From Lomentospora prolificans (taxonomy: Eukaryota; Ascomycota; Sordariomycetes; Microascales; Microascaceae), in the NCBI GenBank assembly GCA_029532625.1, contig JARFXM010000010.1:2232001-2296000 (forward strand): a stretch of DNA of 64,000 nt. The letters run 5' to 3'. Below the pieces are notes generated by a model. That model searched no databases and was not told the origin of the DNA. It saw nothing but the letters and a program-made list of their open reading frames with translations. Positions 44,987 to 56,351 of the stretch are shown here, piece by piece. Every line of letters begins with the position of its first letter. Position 1 is the stretch's first letter. A program made the position numbers and the translations under genes.

Positions 44987-45871
44987 TCATACCTCACGCC
45001 GGGCTGCGTATAGTTTATAACTCTCTCCTTCGAGCCATCTCACAATCTCTGATACGCCCTCCCTAAATAGAAGCTGGGCGTACATCATGTGAAACGTGTA
45101 CATGGCGTCTGGCTTCAAGGGCTTGGTTGATATGGGATTGCAATATGTGCTTTGCTGGTGAATTTGGATCGTCCTCCTACCGTCGTCAAGCGCACCTCCG
45201 TCTTTTGGCCTCACGATAGAGAATCGATGGACACCAGAAAAGCCCCCTTGATCACTTCCAAACCCAAAGTCGACGTAGCTCTGAGAGCTTCTTCCGTTGT
45301 CCTCGGGGATTTCATCGTTTAGTTTGCGGTCGACGACCTGAAAGACGCCAAATAACGCTGTGTGGAGAGGAAGAAGTTGGGTGTCCGGTAACTCTTTCGC
45401 GAGCCATAATTTTTTCTCTGGCCCGACGTGCCCAATTTCTGCTTCGTTATCAGTACCTGTCCGCACACATGTATCTCTTGGTAGTGGCTCACTTGTAAAA
45501 TGTACTAAATTCATCCGCACCGTCTGTAGGACGAGTCTTTCTGGCGCGATGACGAGCCCTCCGAAGAATCCTCGGACGAACCTCGCGAGCAACGCCTCGT
45601 CCGACACACCGCGATACTGATCAGGGATCTCGAGGGTGATGAAGCGAGAATCTGCCCTAGAGGGGTGAAGTCTCGGGTTGGTAACGTCTTTGACGGACCA
45701 TGATTGCTTGAAATGTTCGGGTATCGTCTCCCTTACTACTATCCTCTTGCTATCGATGTCTTTTATCCTTTGATGAATGAGGTATGCGTAAATGCTGCCC
45801 ATGGTAAAGGCTGTACATAGCGATACGCCTAGGATCTTGCTCGGTAATAATCGTCGACCCGCCATCGTCAT
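44987..45871 (-). CDS. Hypothetical single-pass membrane protein
   Basis: An intronless ORF of 294 residues. A hydrophobic segment at about residues 13-31 (ILGVSLCTAFTMGSIYAYLI) after a short basic start (MAGRRLLPSK) looks like an N-terminal membrane anchor, with the bulk of the protein soluble. Later stretches such as DVTNPRLHPSRADSRFITLEIP and YVDFGFGSDQGGFSGVHRFSI look like a globular domain and the coding character is good, with long conserved-looking segments. I recall similar uncharacterised proteins in filamentous fungi but cannot name a family. It stands convergent to the broken gene at 42190-44628. Confidence 0.65.
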   Translation of the reverse strand: MTMAGRRLLPSKILGVSLCTAFTMGSIYAYLIHQRIKDIDSKRIVVRETIPEHFKQSWSVKDVTNPRLHPSRADSRFITLEIPDQYRGVSDEALLARFVRGFFGGLVIAPERLVLQTVRMNLVHFTSEPLPRDTCVRTGTDNEAEIGHVGPEKKLWLAKELPDTQLLPLHTALFGVFQVVDRKLNDEIPEDNGRSSQSYVDFGFGSDQGGFSGVHRFSIVRPKDGGALDDGRRTIQIHQQSTYCNPISTKPLKPDAMYTFHMMYAQLLFREGVSEIVRWLEGESYKLYAARREV

Positions 45872-46392
45872 AACATTGATTAACTAATAATCGGAGAGTG
45901 GCTCCAAAGTTTCAAACGATACTGCATTACAGGTTTTATGCGCCAGATGAGACGAATATCCGCCTTTGAGATGACTGTCACGGATCCGATGTTCGGCGCT
46001 TCCCGGTTGCACCCGCTCAGCTGATCCCTCGTGAGCCCAATCCCGAACCAACAGCTTTCAAATTGGGGATTCCGGGCCATCCGCATCCCGAGTCGCCAAG
46101 AATTGAGGCTTGACACTACTGACGATTATTGTCCCCTGAGTGGAGTCAGAGGGTTCAATTGAGGCCTAGGCAGCGGGGAGTTTAGCGACCCAGGTGACTT
46201 GTCCAACGTCTTCATGGAGGCTCTAGGGGAACACGCCCACATTGGAATTATTGCCGGAATCAGCCTTAGAGCAGTGCGTTTCCACAATCTCGCATCACAA
46301 GCCATAGGTCAGAGAGGATTGCACGTCAAAAAAAATGTATTGATTAATAAATGAAAGACCCTAAACGCCAAAGCAGCCCCAGTATGCTACTA
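45872..46392. other. Intergenic region
   Basis: About 520 bp between the anchored hypothetical gene and the stop of the desaturase gene. A 78-codon minus ORF (45880-46116) is unconvincing. Nothing else is seen. Confidence 0.4.
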
Positions 46393-48604
46393 CTAATGCA
46401 ACCCCATTTCTCCATTTTCGGCCATGTAATTTTGGCAGTCGATCAGGATCTTGACCTGATCGCTTATCTCGCCAAGCCTACCCAGCACCTTTTTATTTCC
46501 GTCGACGAATGTAAGAATCGAATAAGGAATGTCAGTGTCATCGCAGAACTCCCTGACGAGCTTTTGAAGCCTGCGGAGGTTGTGGCGCGGAACGCGGGGA
46601 AAGAGGTGGTGCACGGCCTGGAACTGAAGGCCGCCGTGGATGAAGTCGAGCCAGGCGGGGCAGTCGACATCCATGGTGGTGCGGAGCTGACGTTGGGGGA
46701 AGGACTCGGACTCGCCATGGTCAGAAGTTGACATACCCCAGTGAGAGAGGTTGATTTGGATATGGAGCGGCATAGGGACAATGTGGGAGACCAAGACGAA
46801 GCCGATTCGGATAGTCCATGTCGGGAGTGCGCACCAGAGTAGGAGGTATCCGAAGACGAACCAGTAGCACGCCATGAAGGTGATCTCGGTTGGGCGGATC
46901 CACCACGCCCTCGATTTGCCGAGGGAGGTGGACCTGTCGGAGAGTACGTGGAGCCAGGAGAGGAGGTAGAGGTTGAACCTCGCGATGGCAAGGACTGGGT
47001 AGTATGTGTATTGCTGGATAGGCACAAGGAAATTTGCGGCGGCGTCCCAGACAAAGGTGAAGTCGTAGTAGCTCGAATGAAGAGACTTAAAGAAAGCGGG
47101 AGAGGTGGCGAACAGAGGGACGTTTTGGATATCCGGATCGTGTTCCTTGGATGCATGTTAGTAAAGTGGCAGACGGTATTGAGGGTTGGCGACATAAACT
47201 TACGGGATGGTTGGTCAAAAGATGGTGGACGTTGTGGCTACTCTTCCACCATCCGATCGACAGACCACAACAGAAATCAGCAATGAACATGCCAATCAGA
47301 GTGTCGACCACAAAATTCTGGGTAATAGCGAGATGGCCGGCGTCGTGGGCGGTAAACATGATTTGGTGCTACCAGTTAATGTTAGCAGATATAAGGAGCA
47401 CGATGGCCTCGAAGCAGCCGGAAATAAAAAATCCAGGTCCCGCCAGGTTGGATGCAAACTAACCCAGAAAAGTCCAAGGAAGGTTGCTGAGGTCATGTAC
47501 CACTTGTAGTACAAGGCGACAAGGAAGAGCGCGAATAGAGTGGTGTAACGGGACATTTCCTTGCCGTACTCGATGTAGCGACACTTGTAATAGCCGCCAT
47601 CGTGAACGCGTTGATGCAGAGCCTGGTACCTGTGAATGATGCGTTGCTGGACCGTGGGGTCGACAGAGGGATAAACGGCGCTATCCTTGTCAATCTCTTG
47701 ACGCACAGCCCAAGCCGTGTATCCCGCTGCGGAGAAACGGGGTTGCGAGTCCCCGTGGTTGGTAGGGCTTTCCGGCGCATCCGAGACATCCGAAGAAGCC
47801 TTTTCAGCAACCACCCCGCCACCAACGACCAACTTGTCCATCTGAGACACTTGTCCACGCCTTTTCACACCAGTAGGAGGAGCCAACCCGGTCGCTTTCA
47901 CCTTCACATCATCGATCTCGACGTCGCTGGCGTCGGAGCTGAGAGACGTGGCTGAACTCAGTTCGGTGTCGAGATCGGAACAGGCCTGGCTGCTGCTGTC
48001 GTCCGCAGAGATGGCCTCATCGGTATCTGACGGAATTTCGGAATCACTGGGTACAGGAGATGCAGTGCGCTTCACAAAGACACCTCCTCTTATCGGAGGG
48101 GTCCTATTGAGCCAGACCCCAGGCGGCTTCCGGCCAATCCGGAGGGCCTTCATTGTTTTTAACGTGGTGGGTGAGTGGTACCTGCATTGTTTCCCCACAC
48201 AATATATATTAGCTTATCAGAACCTTAAAAAAAAGGCTAAGGCTGTCACAGAAAAATGAAACATCTCGTCAACTTCAGCGCAAACATCGCTCGATGAATA
48301 TGCTTTCGACTTTTCGACGCTTGACGACAGAAGAACAAAAAGACGCCTGCGGATGATGAGATGACGAAGTAGCTTACGAACTACAATACAGGAAACAAAC
48401 AAGAAAGGAGCAGAATTATATTTACGCATGTATCTCGTCCGTCGCATCTTTGCCCACCATGTGCAAGATTACGAGACGACCGCCGGGGTGTCTAGCGAGC
48501 CATGTGTCCAGGTTCAGGACATAGTCCTCCAAGATAACAATCGCATGCCCATCAGCAATGAGATCGTCAATGGCACCGGCCATCAAAATCTTGTCGCGAT
48601 TCAT
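46393..48604 (-). CDS. Delta-8 sphingolipid desaturase with N-terminal cytochrome b5 domain
   Basis: Four exons, 48604-48426, 48181-47464, 47368-47204 and 47145-46393, give 604 residues. The b5 domain has the haem-ligand motif HPGG (His near residue 39), then HMVGKDATDEIHAYHS restored across a long 244-bp first intron. A Ser/Asp-rich linker follows. The fatty-acid desaturase domain has the three histidine boxes HDAGH, HNVHH and QFQAVHHLFP; the Gln in the last is typical of front-end desaturases. Hydrophobic segments flank the boxes. The enzyme inserts the Delta-8 double bond of the sphingoid base in fungal glucosylceramides, in the ER membrane. The linker is longer than usual. The splice joins HQIMFTAHDAGH and LTNHPEHDPDIQ support introns 2 and 3. 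Confidence 0.93.
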
Positions 48605-51487
48605 CGTCGATTCCGTGATGGGGCGTCCCGACTAGTCGGAGCAGACAGGAGTGCCTGTGGAAGGGAAGGCGGGCGACTGTGTGGGGAGAGCTGACAAATG
48701 GACGACGGACCTGGCGTGGTTGGAATCGAAAATGAGCGACAAGGGAACCGGAACGGCCGGAAGCAAAGACTTGGAAGGGAGGGGAAAACTACTGAGGGCT
48801 CGACTATATAAGGACCTGGAATCCTCTGCTTGCTCCAGCGGGTACCTCCCCTTTACTTGGCGCCTTGCTCCTTCCCAGGCCATGGTTCAAGACGATGTAC
48901 AAACACACACAGGTGACGGCGGAAAATCTCTCAAATCTCTCATATTTTTGTGGGAAGGGGGCGCAGCACTCGTCTCGGGCGCTACTTCCTTGGCGACCAG
49001 AAGCGAAATACTGGCATTCGTGGAGCGACGCTCCAGATACGGGACCAAGCTAATTGGCGACGGTTACGGAATAGGGGTGGTTTAAAACAGGGGTACCCGC
49101 AATATTAGGCCGTGTGTCGGGGATGCGACTGTCCATCGATCTACCAACTGCGCTTCACGGAATATGCCAACTGGAGTAATGTTCGCCGCTAGCCTGGCTG
49201 AAGGAAGCGGGTGGGACTGGCGGTGTGTGCATGTGTGACATGCTGTGTCGCCAGAGAGTTCAGAGAGCGGGAGATGCGCACAATATCAATGATGCACACA
49301 AATGAGAGGGGAAGAAAACAAATATGAAAGAGCAACTGCCAGGAACGACGGGGGAAGCAGGGGAAGCGGCAGGCGCTACTCTGGCTCTGGCGGCGGACCT
49401 TCCTGTTTAGCCACGCGTCCGTCCGATTTAACCTTCCTCGATCGATAAATCCCTTCGGGCCTAGCGTTTGCCGGCTCGCTCGATAAAGGGTACCAACACC
49501 AGGAGGACCTGGAGACACGGGTCCTCATAGGTGGTGTTTTTCTTCTTCAATTTTGGCCCCTGAGGGAGAGAAATTCAAGTCGCTAGATCGTAGCTAGCTG
49601 AGGTATTTTGCCATTCCCGGTCGACATTTGCACAGAATCATCGCTGTCCAACAATCCATGATGCGCGCATTCAGGTCACGTGCGCCATGTCCTTCTTGTT
49701 TCCCTCCCACCCTTGCCCGTTCCTAGGTGGCGCTCAACAAAGTTTGACGGATTGCACCCGCCTCAACCGTAATATCGGGAAAGGTATCACCCAGGCAAAT
49801 ATTGGCGGACGTGATCTCCGACAGTGACTTCCATGGCAGGGGGGAAGGGGAAGCGAAGACACCTTGGACCAAGGGGGGTTTGGCCAACTCTAAAACCAGA
49901 CTATCTCCGACACAGATCGACAACATCCACGATCGACGCCTGTTCCCGCCATACGCGTAATATCTGAAATACGAATTGCCGTGCTAGCGCAGGGAAGGAA
50001 ACAAGGAAGAAAGGGGGAGAAGAGAGGGAGAATCAAAAAATAAAAAATGGATCTTGGTTGGAGAATGTGGACATGGGCCGTCCTCATTCGCTTTTAAATT
50101 AGCGTCCTTCTCCGTTCCGCACATCGCATTTCGCGCATCGCATCCTCGCATTCAACGCATCTGGAGGGGAAACTCCACATCGTCACATTCCTGAGGGAAA
50201 CTCCACGTCGCCACATTCCTTAGGCCCGCTAATGAGCCACCACGAGCGTCGCAAGCTAGCGATTACACCAAGAATCGAACGCTCGGTGGGCATTTTTAGA
50301 AGACGGTCGCTCCGCCAAGCCACCAAGGAAGGAGCGACAGTGTTCAGCGAAACGCACCCGAATGGCTTGATCGCCTCGAATTTGAAGGGGAGGATGAAAA
50401 GAGAGAAGAAAAAAAGAAGGATTGATTGATTTAATGCTACTGCCCAACGAAACCCCGGACAAATTGATAGTGCGACCTGTCTTCTTTTCCTTTATCGCAT
50501 ATTCGATCCATTTCGCACAGATCCCAGTTGGTTCGAGCGGGTACGAGCACGCTGGCTTCTCATTTCAAAATTAGGATACCCCTTGATATTTTAGGCAGAA
50601 GAATTACACTTGGGCACCTTCATTGACACCTCCCCATTTTAGCGAAGAGCAGGGTCCAAAGCGAGCTAGTTTTAATATCCTATTAATGTTGTTGCGGGGA
50701 GGAACGACCCTAGAAAACACCCCCCAAGACTGTGACTGTACCTCGGTACAACTGTCGTGACCATATTAGGTGGATGCGGGAGTGGGGAACGGCTCTTGCT
50801 GGGAGGAGCGACTCTGGTGTCTCCAGCTCCAGCCAGATGGGACTGAGCAATGCAGGGTCCCCCGACCTGTAACGGCCATCTCTTCGACTTCGCCCGCTCT
50901 AGTGTCGGCGTCGCTGGTTCTGAAATGCCAAGGTGGAGACCCGAGTTACGAAGTACGCGTATTCTCCCAACCGTACTCAGATACGGTGACACGAATGCGC
51001 CTAAACAATGGTCGACAACCTTGAAGGGGCAGCCTACGTCTCAATTTCAGCTTTCAGGTGCATTGCCTTGCCACCGAGATAAATGGAGTGTTGTGGATTC
51101 AACCCGCATTGAGCGCGGGTGGACCCAAGCCTGAGGCTCACAGGTCGTAGGATCGATCTTTTAGAGGAGGCGGGTCTACGTGTATTAGCGAAAACGAGTG
51201 AACCATGAAAGGGTAAGGGTGGCGCCACACTCCAGCCGAGGCTCAAGGAAACAAAGAGTGGCAATGGTCTCGTACAAGTTTAGTTTCCAAGTACATTGTC
51301 ATTATCATTTGGTATCTGAAGTTGATCTTGTTCTCGTACAAATATTAGGGAATTAAATAGAATAGTAGGCCAGCATTCGTCAAACTCGCAGGTGTATCGT
51401 ATCTTCCATTACGCCCCGCCTGACCTCGTCGTCGAAACTTGTTCATTAGCTCTTCGTTTTAGCTCTTTATCTGGCTATCGGTGCCAT
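48605..51487. other. Gene-poor stretch, 2.9 kb
   Basis: No supported gene. ORFs of up to 144 codons (48651-49085) have no recognisable content. The stretch contains CGCAT-rich sequence at about 50115-50160, a two-copy 28-bp direct repeat at 50164-50220 and a tRNA-like but non-folding segment near 50255-50335. The left end should be the desaturase promoter. Confidence 0.4.
50164..50220. repeat. Two imperfect 28-bp direct repeats
   Basis: Two copies of a GAGGGGAAACTCCACATCG-like unit ending in CACATTCCT stand side by side, differing at a few positions, just after a CGCAT-rich block. There is no ORF. The function is unknown; it may be simple expansion. Confidence 0.7.
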
Positions 51488-52061
51488 TTAGACCCTAGCC
51501 CTGTGGGGGCCGGTGGTAGTAGTGCCGTATGCACGATCGCCACGATAGCCAAGGTGCCAGCTATAGAGGACGTTGAAGAAGAGAGCGAAGCTGGAGATGA
51601 GTCAGTAAAGGGCGTTCCCGAAACTGGATACGATTTATACGTACAAAGCAATGAAGCTGAAAGCTTCGACGGCATGGGCCTGCGCGCTCCTGGCGTGGGT
51701 GAACATGCTAGCAGCAAAGACGACGACGACAAGCCAGAGATAAGAGAAGATGAGGTTGAAGAGGTGAAGAAAGTGAAGGAAGGGAGCGAGGAAGAAGGCG
51801 CCCAAGAAGAAGGCGGTGGTCAGGACGGACTGCACAAGCGGGTGTTAGCGATTCAACAAAAAAGGCGATACCAGAGACAGTTGTGGAGGCCATGGCCTGG
51901 GAGAGACTTACAATTACTTCCATGTAAATGATGGAGTCGGGCTGGTGAAGATTGGTGGAGAACCAGTACGACACGATGCCCATGACAATCACCGCCGAAA
52001 TCCAAATGATAACATTGGTGGCGAGGAAGAGGGGGGAGAGCCCGCGAGTGCTGAAAGGCAT
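51488..52061 (-). CDS. MARVEL-like small tetraspan membrane protein
   Basis: Three exons, 52061-51912, 51829-51645 and 51590-51488 (introns 82 and 54 bp), give 145 residues in a clean frame. Four hydrophobic segments are visible: LFLATNVIIWISAVIVMGIVSYW, VLTTAFFLGAFFLAPFL, IFSYLWLVVVVFAASMF and FSFIAFFALFFNVLYSW. An intron in the last one uses the donor GTACGT. The size, the FST start and the short C-terminal tail ending in TTTTGPHRARV match fungal MARVEL-domain proteins, which sit in plasma membrane or vesicle microdomains. The exact role is unknown. Reading straight through would end at different stops, so the splice calls matter. No enzymatic motif is present. Confidence 0.75.
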
Positions 52062-53153
52062 TTTGATGGTGTGTTGAGCGCCTGTATAATGGGTATAAGA
52101 GTAGTTCTCGGTGAGGATTTCGGAGCGTTCCTCTCTCGTCAGATGTCAGTCGTGGTATAACTGTTGTTTGTTGTGTTTGATGAATGTCGCAAACAATTTG
52201 ACAAACGAACAGTCGCGGCAAACCACGCTCCTTATTTACTTTTTCGTTGTTTGACTTCGAAACCTGCTTGGTTGATTGTTTGCTGGCAAAATATGCGCAC
52301 GATCGGGCGACTATTCACATTGACGTCATGCATGTTGAAGCCGCGAGGTGCCAGAGCGAATGGAGCGTCAGTGCGCCCACCTGAGCTGGCAAAGACGGCA
52401 CGTCATTGATCCCTGCTGAGACGAGTGATCCTCGCCGCCTCATCCAATAAATCCAATAAATCAATGCTCGCTGCCCGGGAACCCGAGTGGCGGTTGATGC
52501 GAAGGGATATCTATGCTATTGATTGCATGTCGTCCTGATGTCACCACACATAGCTATGTGAGCATGTGGTAATTGCCGGAGACGTAATTTGCGGCTGGGA
52601 CGGACGAGACATGCAGGGATGGATGGTTGTAATTCATCCCGAGACGACATAATAGAGCAAGGCATCATCATACAATTGATAATTATACAGTCTATTTGTC
52701 TTGGATCTCTTTAAGGTTCAAGTATTGAGCATTGCTCATTAGTCAAGCTGTAGAGCGGGAACAGGCGGGACGTAATCCCATCGTTGGTTTACCCCCAAGC
52801 TTCCCAGTGATGGGAACCCTGGATGTTGTGAAACTCGGCTGCTGCCCAACCGCCTGCAAGGTGCCAATGGGAGATAAAAAGGGGTGAAATCCTAAATGCT
52901 GGAATCTACCAGAAAAAGCCACTCGGGCCCCTCAGAGGAAAGAGAGCATAAAAAGTCGATCTGCCAGTTTCACTCAGCCCGGGAATAATAACCCGGCGTG
53001 AAACTCGCAGACCTCGACATTGCATTAGCCAAGCCCGCTCCGAGCCGGAGTGCAATTGTGGCGTCACCGAAACGAAATCATGTGCCCGGCCATGGCCCTG
53101 GCATGGCGGAGGCATCATCCCCACGTCCGCACCCCCGCCACCCACTAATGGGC
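52062..53153. other. Intergenic region
   Basis: About 1.1 kb. It should contain the promoter of the MARVEL-like gene and the 3' flank of the oxidoreductase gene. No gene or repeat is supported. Confidence 0.4.
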
Positions 53154-54215
53154 TTATAACTCATACGGCTCGATATTGACCGTGCTATTATTTTCTATCG
53201 CGTCCTTGATGGCCTGGCAAACGTAGAGAGCACCCAGTCCCGCCTTGGCACTGCAGCTGACCTCTTCCTCGCCTCGGATGACCTTGACAAAATGCTTCAA
53301 TTGCAGCTCAAAAGGAACGCCAGGCTCGACCGACTTTGTCTTCTTGGTCAACGGAGAGTGCCACGTCTTCTGAGTTCCGTTGTAGGACCAAACGGACATA
53401 TCAGGAATGCTCAGAGTTCCCTCGGTCCCGAAAACTCGGTAAAAGTCTTGACCTGCCTTGGGAATCAGCGGGTTTTCGCCGGTACCGGACTCGAAATTGT
53501 ATGGTGAGGGGACGTTATCAGCAACGACGAAGCTCCCCACAATCCCGGATTTGAACCGCAGTGTCAAGGCGGCCCCTTCTTCCGCTTCAAAGCCGCGCTG
53601 GGAAGCAACTTTCTCGGCGTGCACCGTGGTGATGGGTCCGAAGAGGTAGTGGAGGAGGTCGACCTCATGGATCATGTTAATTAGGATCACGCCTCCGCTC
53701 TTTCCTCGCCTCCAGTCGGTAGGAGGATCATAGTAATCTTTGGGTTTGTAGAGCGCCCAAAGACCATTGATGGCGACGATGCTGCCGAGCTGGCCAGATG
53801 AGACTACCTCTTTGGCGGCGATCATGTAGGGATTGAATCGACGATGGTGTCCCACTAGCACCTTGACGTCCGTGCCTGCAATGTGCTTAATGAGATCCTC
53901 GCCGCTTTGCACGTCATTACTGATGGGCTTCTCAATGAGAGCGTGAACACCGGCGGACACGAGTTCTTTGGAGATAGGGGCATGCGTGTGATTGGGGGTA
54001 CAGATGATGGCGGCGTCAGGCTTGTCCGCGGAGTTTAATAGATCGGACACCGTCTTATAGTGAGCCGTATTCAGCTTGGCGGCGAATTCGGCCGAAGAGG
54101 GGACAGGATCGACGATTGCAACAAGATCCGTGTCCGGGTTCTCGACTACCGTGTTCGCGTGCCGAGGGCCAATGAGACCAATGCCGATGACGGCAACCTT
54201 GAGATTGGGCGGCAT
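53154..54215 (-). CDS. Gfo/Idh/MocA-family NAD(P)-dependent oxidoreductase
   Basis: An intronless ORF of 353 residues. It opens with a Rossmann motif (KVAVIGIGLIGPRHA), followed by AIVDPVPSSAEFA, AAIICTPNHTHAPIS and the family's catalytic ALIEKPIS, whose Lys acts in hydride transfer. The C-terminal domain has GHHRRFNPYMIAAKEVV, GGVILINMIHEVDLLHYLFGP with the active-site His, and GTEGTLSIPDMS. Family members oxidise inositols, sugars or sugar acids. The similarity to inositol dehydrogenase-type proteins is general, and the substrate is unknown. It is not adjacent to the qa genes here. Length and motif order are those of an intact enzyme. Confidence 0.9.
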   Translation of the reverse strand: MPPNLKVAVIGIGLIGPRHANTVVENPDTDLVAIVDPVPSSAEFAAKLNTAHYKTVSDLLNSADKPDAAIICTPNHTHAPISKELVSAGVHALIEKPISNDVQSGEDLIKHIAGTDVKVLVGHHRRFNPYMIAAKEVVSSGQLGSIVAINGLWALYKPKDYYDPPTDWRRGKSGGVILINMIHEVDLLHYLFGPITTVHAEKVASQRGFEAEEGAALTLRFKSGIVGSFVVADNVPSPYNFESGTGENPLIPKAGQDFYRVFGTEGTLSIPDMSVWSYNGTQKTWHSPLTKKTKSVEPGVPFELQLKHFVKVIRGEEEVSCSAKAGLGALYVCQAIKDAIENNSTVNIEPYEL

Positions 54216-54623
54216 AGTTTCTCGCGATATATGATAAAATCTGGGGCGGGAATCTGGGGAAGATTTTAAGAGAACCTGACAACCGATCCGACTAACTTGT
54301 CAATGTCCACCTCGGAGATTTAGACGTAAGGAAACGGAGAATTTTAGAAAACTTGGGGTTCATCAACGACCCCACATCATCCGAGAACAACGGCTAAGGC
54401 TTTTCCCACTAGACTGCCTTGGATAGTCTAGATTTTAGACTGGAAATTAAGACTTGTGCGGCGCTTGCATGGTCCGGGATAAGCTTTTTCCCCTGACCGC
54501 GGTACTTGGGCTATTTTCCGCGCCAGGCATGGCAAACTGCTAATGCTAGTATATAATTGCTTTTGCGGCCGCCACGCCCAATGTATCGACGGGGATATTA
54601 TGCAACAGGCGAGGGAAGGGGAC
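54216..54623. other. Intergenic region
   Basis: About 400 bp between the oxidoreductase start and the end of the decayed NmrA-like gene, probably the oxidoreductase promoter. No other features are seen. Confidence 0.4.
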
Positions 54624-55510
54624 TTATATCACCCAGTGCGCCGTGTCTTTGCTCAGCTCGATCCAGTAATATCTAGTTCTATCATCGAGATCATCCTTAG
54701 GCAAGCCGAGCTCCTCGTTGAGGAGGTTGTCCTTGTGGCTGGACCTGCCAAAAGCAAAGCAGTCCTGCGTCATAAAAGAGCTTGCGTATAAAGCCCTACC
54801 GAATGCTTTCAAAGCACCCTCCTTTTGGAACTTTCTCCCTCGCGGCAGCCCAGCGCTCACGAGCATGCTCGTGCACCTTGGTCCCATGTCATATAGTAAC
54901 ATCGATTGGGGCCTTACCATCATCGCATAAAACGACGGACCGGTTGGCGAAGTCGAAGCCAAAGCGGTCCTTATTAGTACCCCCGAGACTAAATTCATAC
55001 CATATTCCCATAGTAAAGATAACCTAGCTGCTCTTTCACAGGTCCTTTAATTTATTTCACCGCGACCAAAGCAATAGGAAGCAGAGGATTATCGGCGGGT
55101 GTGCCGTTGAATAGATCCGTGCGCTAGACATTGGGGGCTACGTAGGGCACACCGGCCTCTGCGGCGGCAGCTATGAGGTCTAGCCGCGTGTTCGGAGGAG
55201 TAAACGCGGCAGGAGTGATGGTGAGGGCGTCCTGGTCTCGGAGGGCCGAGACGAGGTATGCCGAATCGTTGTAGTCAACTCTGACAACCTTGACGCCTTC
55301 AGGCATTGTGGCTTGAAACTTGTCATGTCGTGTGAGGGCTGTGATAGTGTGGCTTCCGGTCTTCGACAGTTCCTGTTCGATGACACTACCCATGTTTCCC
55401 GTCGCCTGTTGTCTCGTTAGCCAAACAAATCCTTTGACCGAATGGGCTTCTGGAATCTGGCACCTCCAGACGGCCTTACGCCGACAATGGCAATTGTTTT
55501 GATAGGAGTC
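54624..55510 (-). pseudogene. Decayed NmrA-like (atypical SDR) gene
   Basis: Pieces of an NmrA-family protein lie in order on the minus strand but cannot be joined into one frame. Near 55490 is IKTIAIVG, which joins across a typical intron (to about 55405) to ATGNMGSVIEQELSKTGSH, the Rossmann start. No ATG in frame precedes it. The frame continues to AEAGVPYVAPNV and a TAG at 55124-55126. Further on, near 55010, GIWYEFSLGGTNKDRFGFDFANRSV appears, then a TGA, and in another frame FGRALYASSFMTQDCFAFGR and LNEELGLPKDDLDD. NmrA-like proteins bind NAD(P) and act as redox-sensing regulators or reductases. Start loss, stops and frame changes point to a relic. Confidence 0.75.
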
Positions 55511-55724
55511 ACGCTAACTTGAAGTATGAGTGAATATCACAATGGACCTGGTTAGGCGCGAGTCGAGGCACATTTCGAAGCGTGGCTAAGGTGAACTAGA
55601 AACGTGATTACAACAATGATGTACAAATAGATACTTGAATCTGTCCCCTGGAAAGAAAAGCACCACCCTGGTATCTTGTTCCGAACTTTTCAAGTCATAA
55701 ACTCCTAATCGTCTCGTCCCAGTC

Positions 55725-56351
55725 CTAAAGATAACTTAATCCAATCGTCGTCGCAAGCAATATGGTCGCGCTCAAAAGATGGCTCGGCTTCAGCGATGCC
55801 GAGGCTCCCCTTTCACTATTTGGAGTTCTCTGATCCAGGAGCTTTACGTACGTGCTCCACTCCGCAGGACAGCCGAGACGGAAATTCCAGTCGGGGAGGG
55901 CGAAGACGCCGGGGCACTGGCCAAACACTGCTGCACTATCCGCCATGACAATAGGATTCACGAGCCAATTAAGGGTTGATTGGATGTACTGTGAGAGAAG
56001 AGGATCGAGAGGTTGGGGTATCGCGGTGACCCAGGCGCACTCCATAAAGCCGGGTGGTGCGGTTCGTGTTGCCGTCTTGTAGTACTCAGAAGAAAAGTCG
56101 AAGGCCTCGGGAGGAGGGGTTGGGGCGGTTTCGCCGAAAGACAGAATGCTCGATATGCAAGCGGTATCGATACTCTGCGTTGGGATCGGAACTAATGTCG
56201 AGAGACCGTCAGTTGGAGCGGGAGCGCCGCTGGCGGCGTTATCGGTGGCTTCTGCGGGTGAAGTCTGTCGAGGAGCGAGTTGTGCAAAATCTGCCATGTT
56301 GGCCGCTGCGGGAACGGCACACAGACCAAATAAAGCGCAGGTAGGCCTCAT
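55725..56351 (-). CDS. Putative GPI-anchored or secreted cell-surface protein
   Basis: A 208-residue ORF is read from the ATG at 56351. The frame is open upstream to 56675, but the protein then would bury the signal peptide, so I take the internal ATG. The start (MRPTCALFGLCAVPAAANMADFA) is a likely signal peptide. A Pro/Thr/Ala/Ser-rich stretch follows, then a region with several Cys residues (TACISSILS, MECAWVTAI, GQCPGVF and LGCPAEW). The C-terminus is hydrophobic (LLSATILLATTIGLSYL) after a small-residue stretch (SERGASAS), the pattern of a GPI-attachment signal. No enzyme family is recognised. It is intronless. Confidence 0.65.
   Translation of the reverse strand: MRPTCALFGLCAVPAAANMADFAQLAPRQTSPAEATDNAASGAPAPTDGLSTLVPIPTQSIDTACISSILSFGETAPTPPPEAFDFSSEYYKTATRTAPPGFMECAWVTAIPQPLDPLLSQYIQSTLNWLVNPIVMADSAAVFGQCPGVFALPDWNFRLGCPAEWSTYVKLLDQRTPNSERGASASLKPSHLLSATILLATTIGLSYL

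Noticed and set aside
48651..49085. A 144-codon ORF after the desaturase start.
   Set aside because: Its composition and lack of any motif suggest a chance ORF in the desaturase promoter region.
50255..50335. Possible tRNA-Arg on the minus strand (GTTCGATTC loop, TTCTAA anticodon-like loop).
   Set aside because: The acceptor and anticodon stems do not pair and the T-stem needs mismatches, so it is not a functional tRNA.
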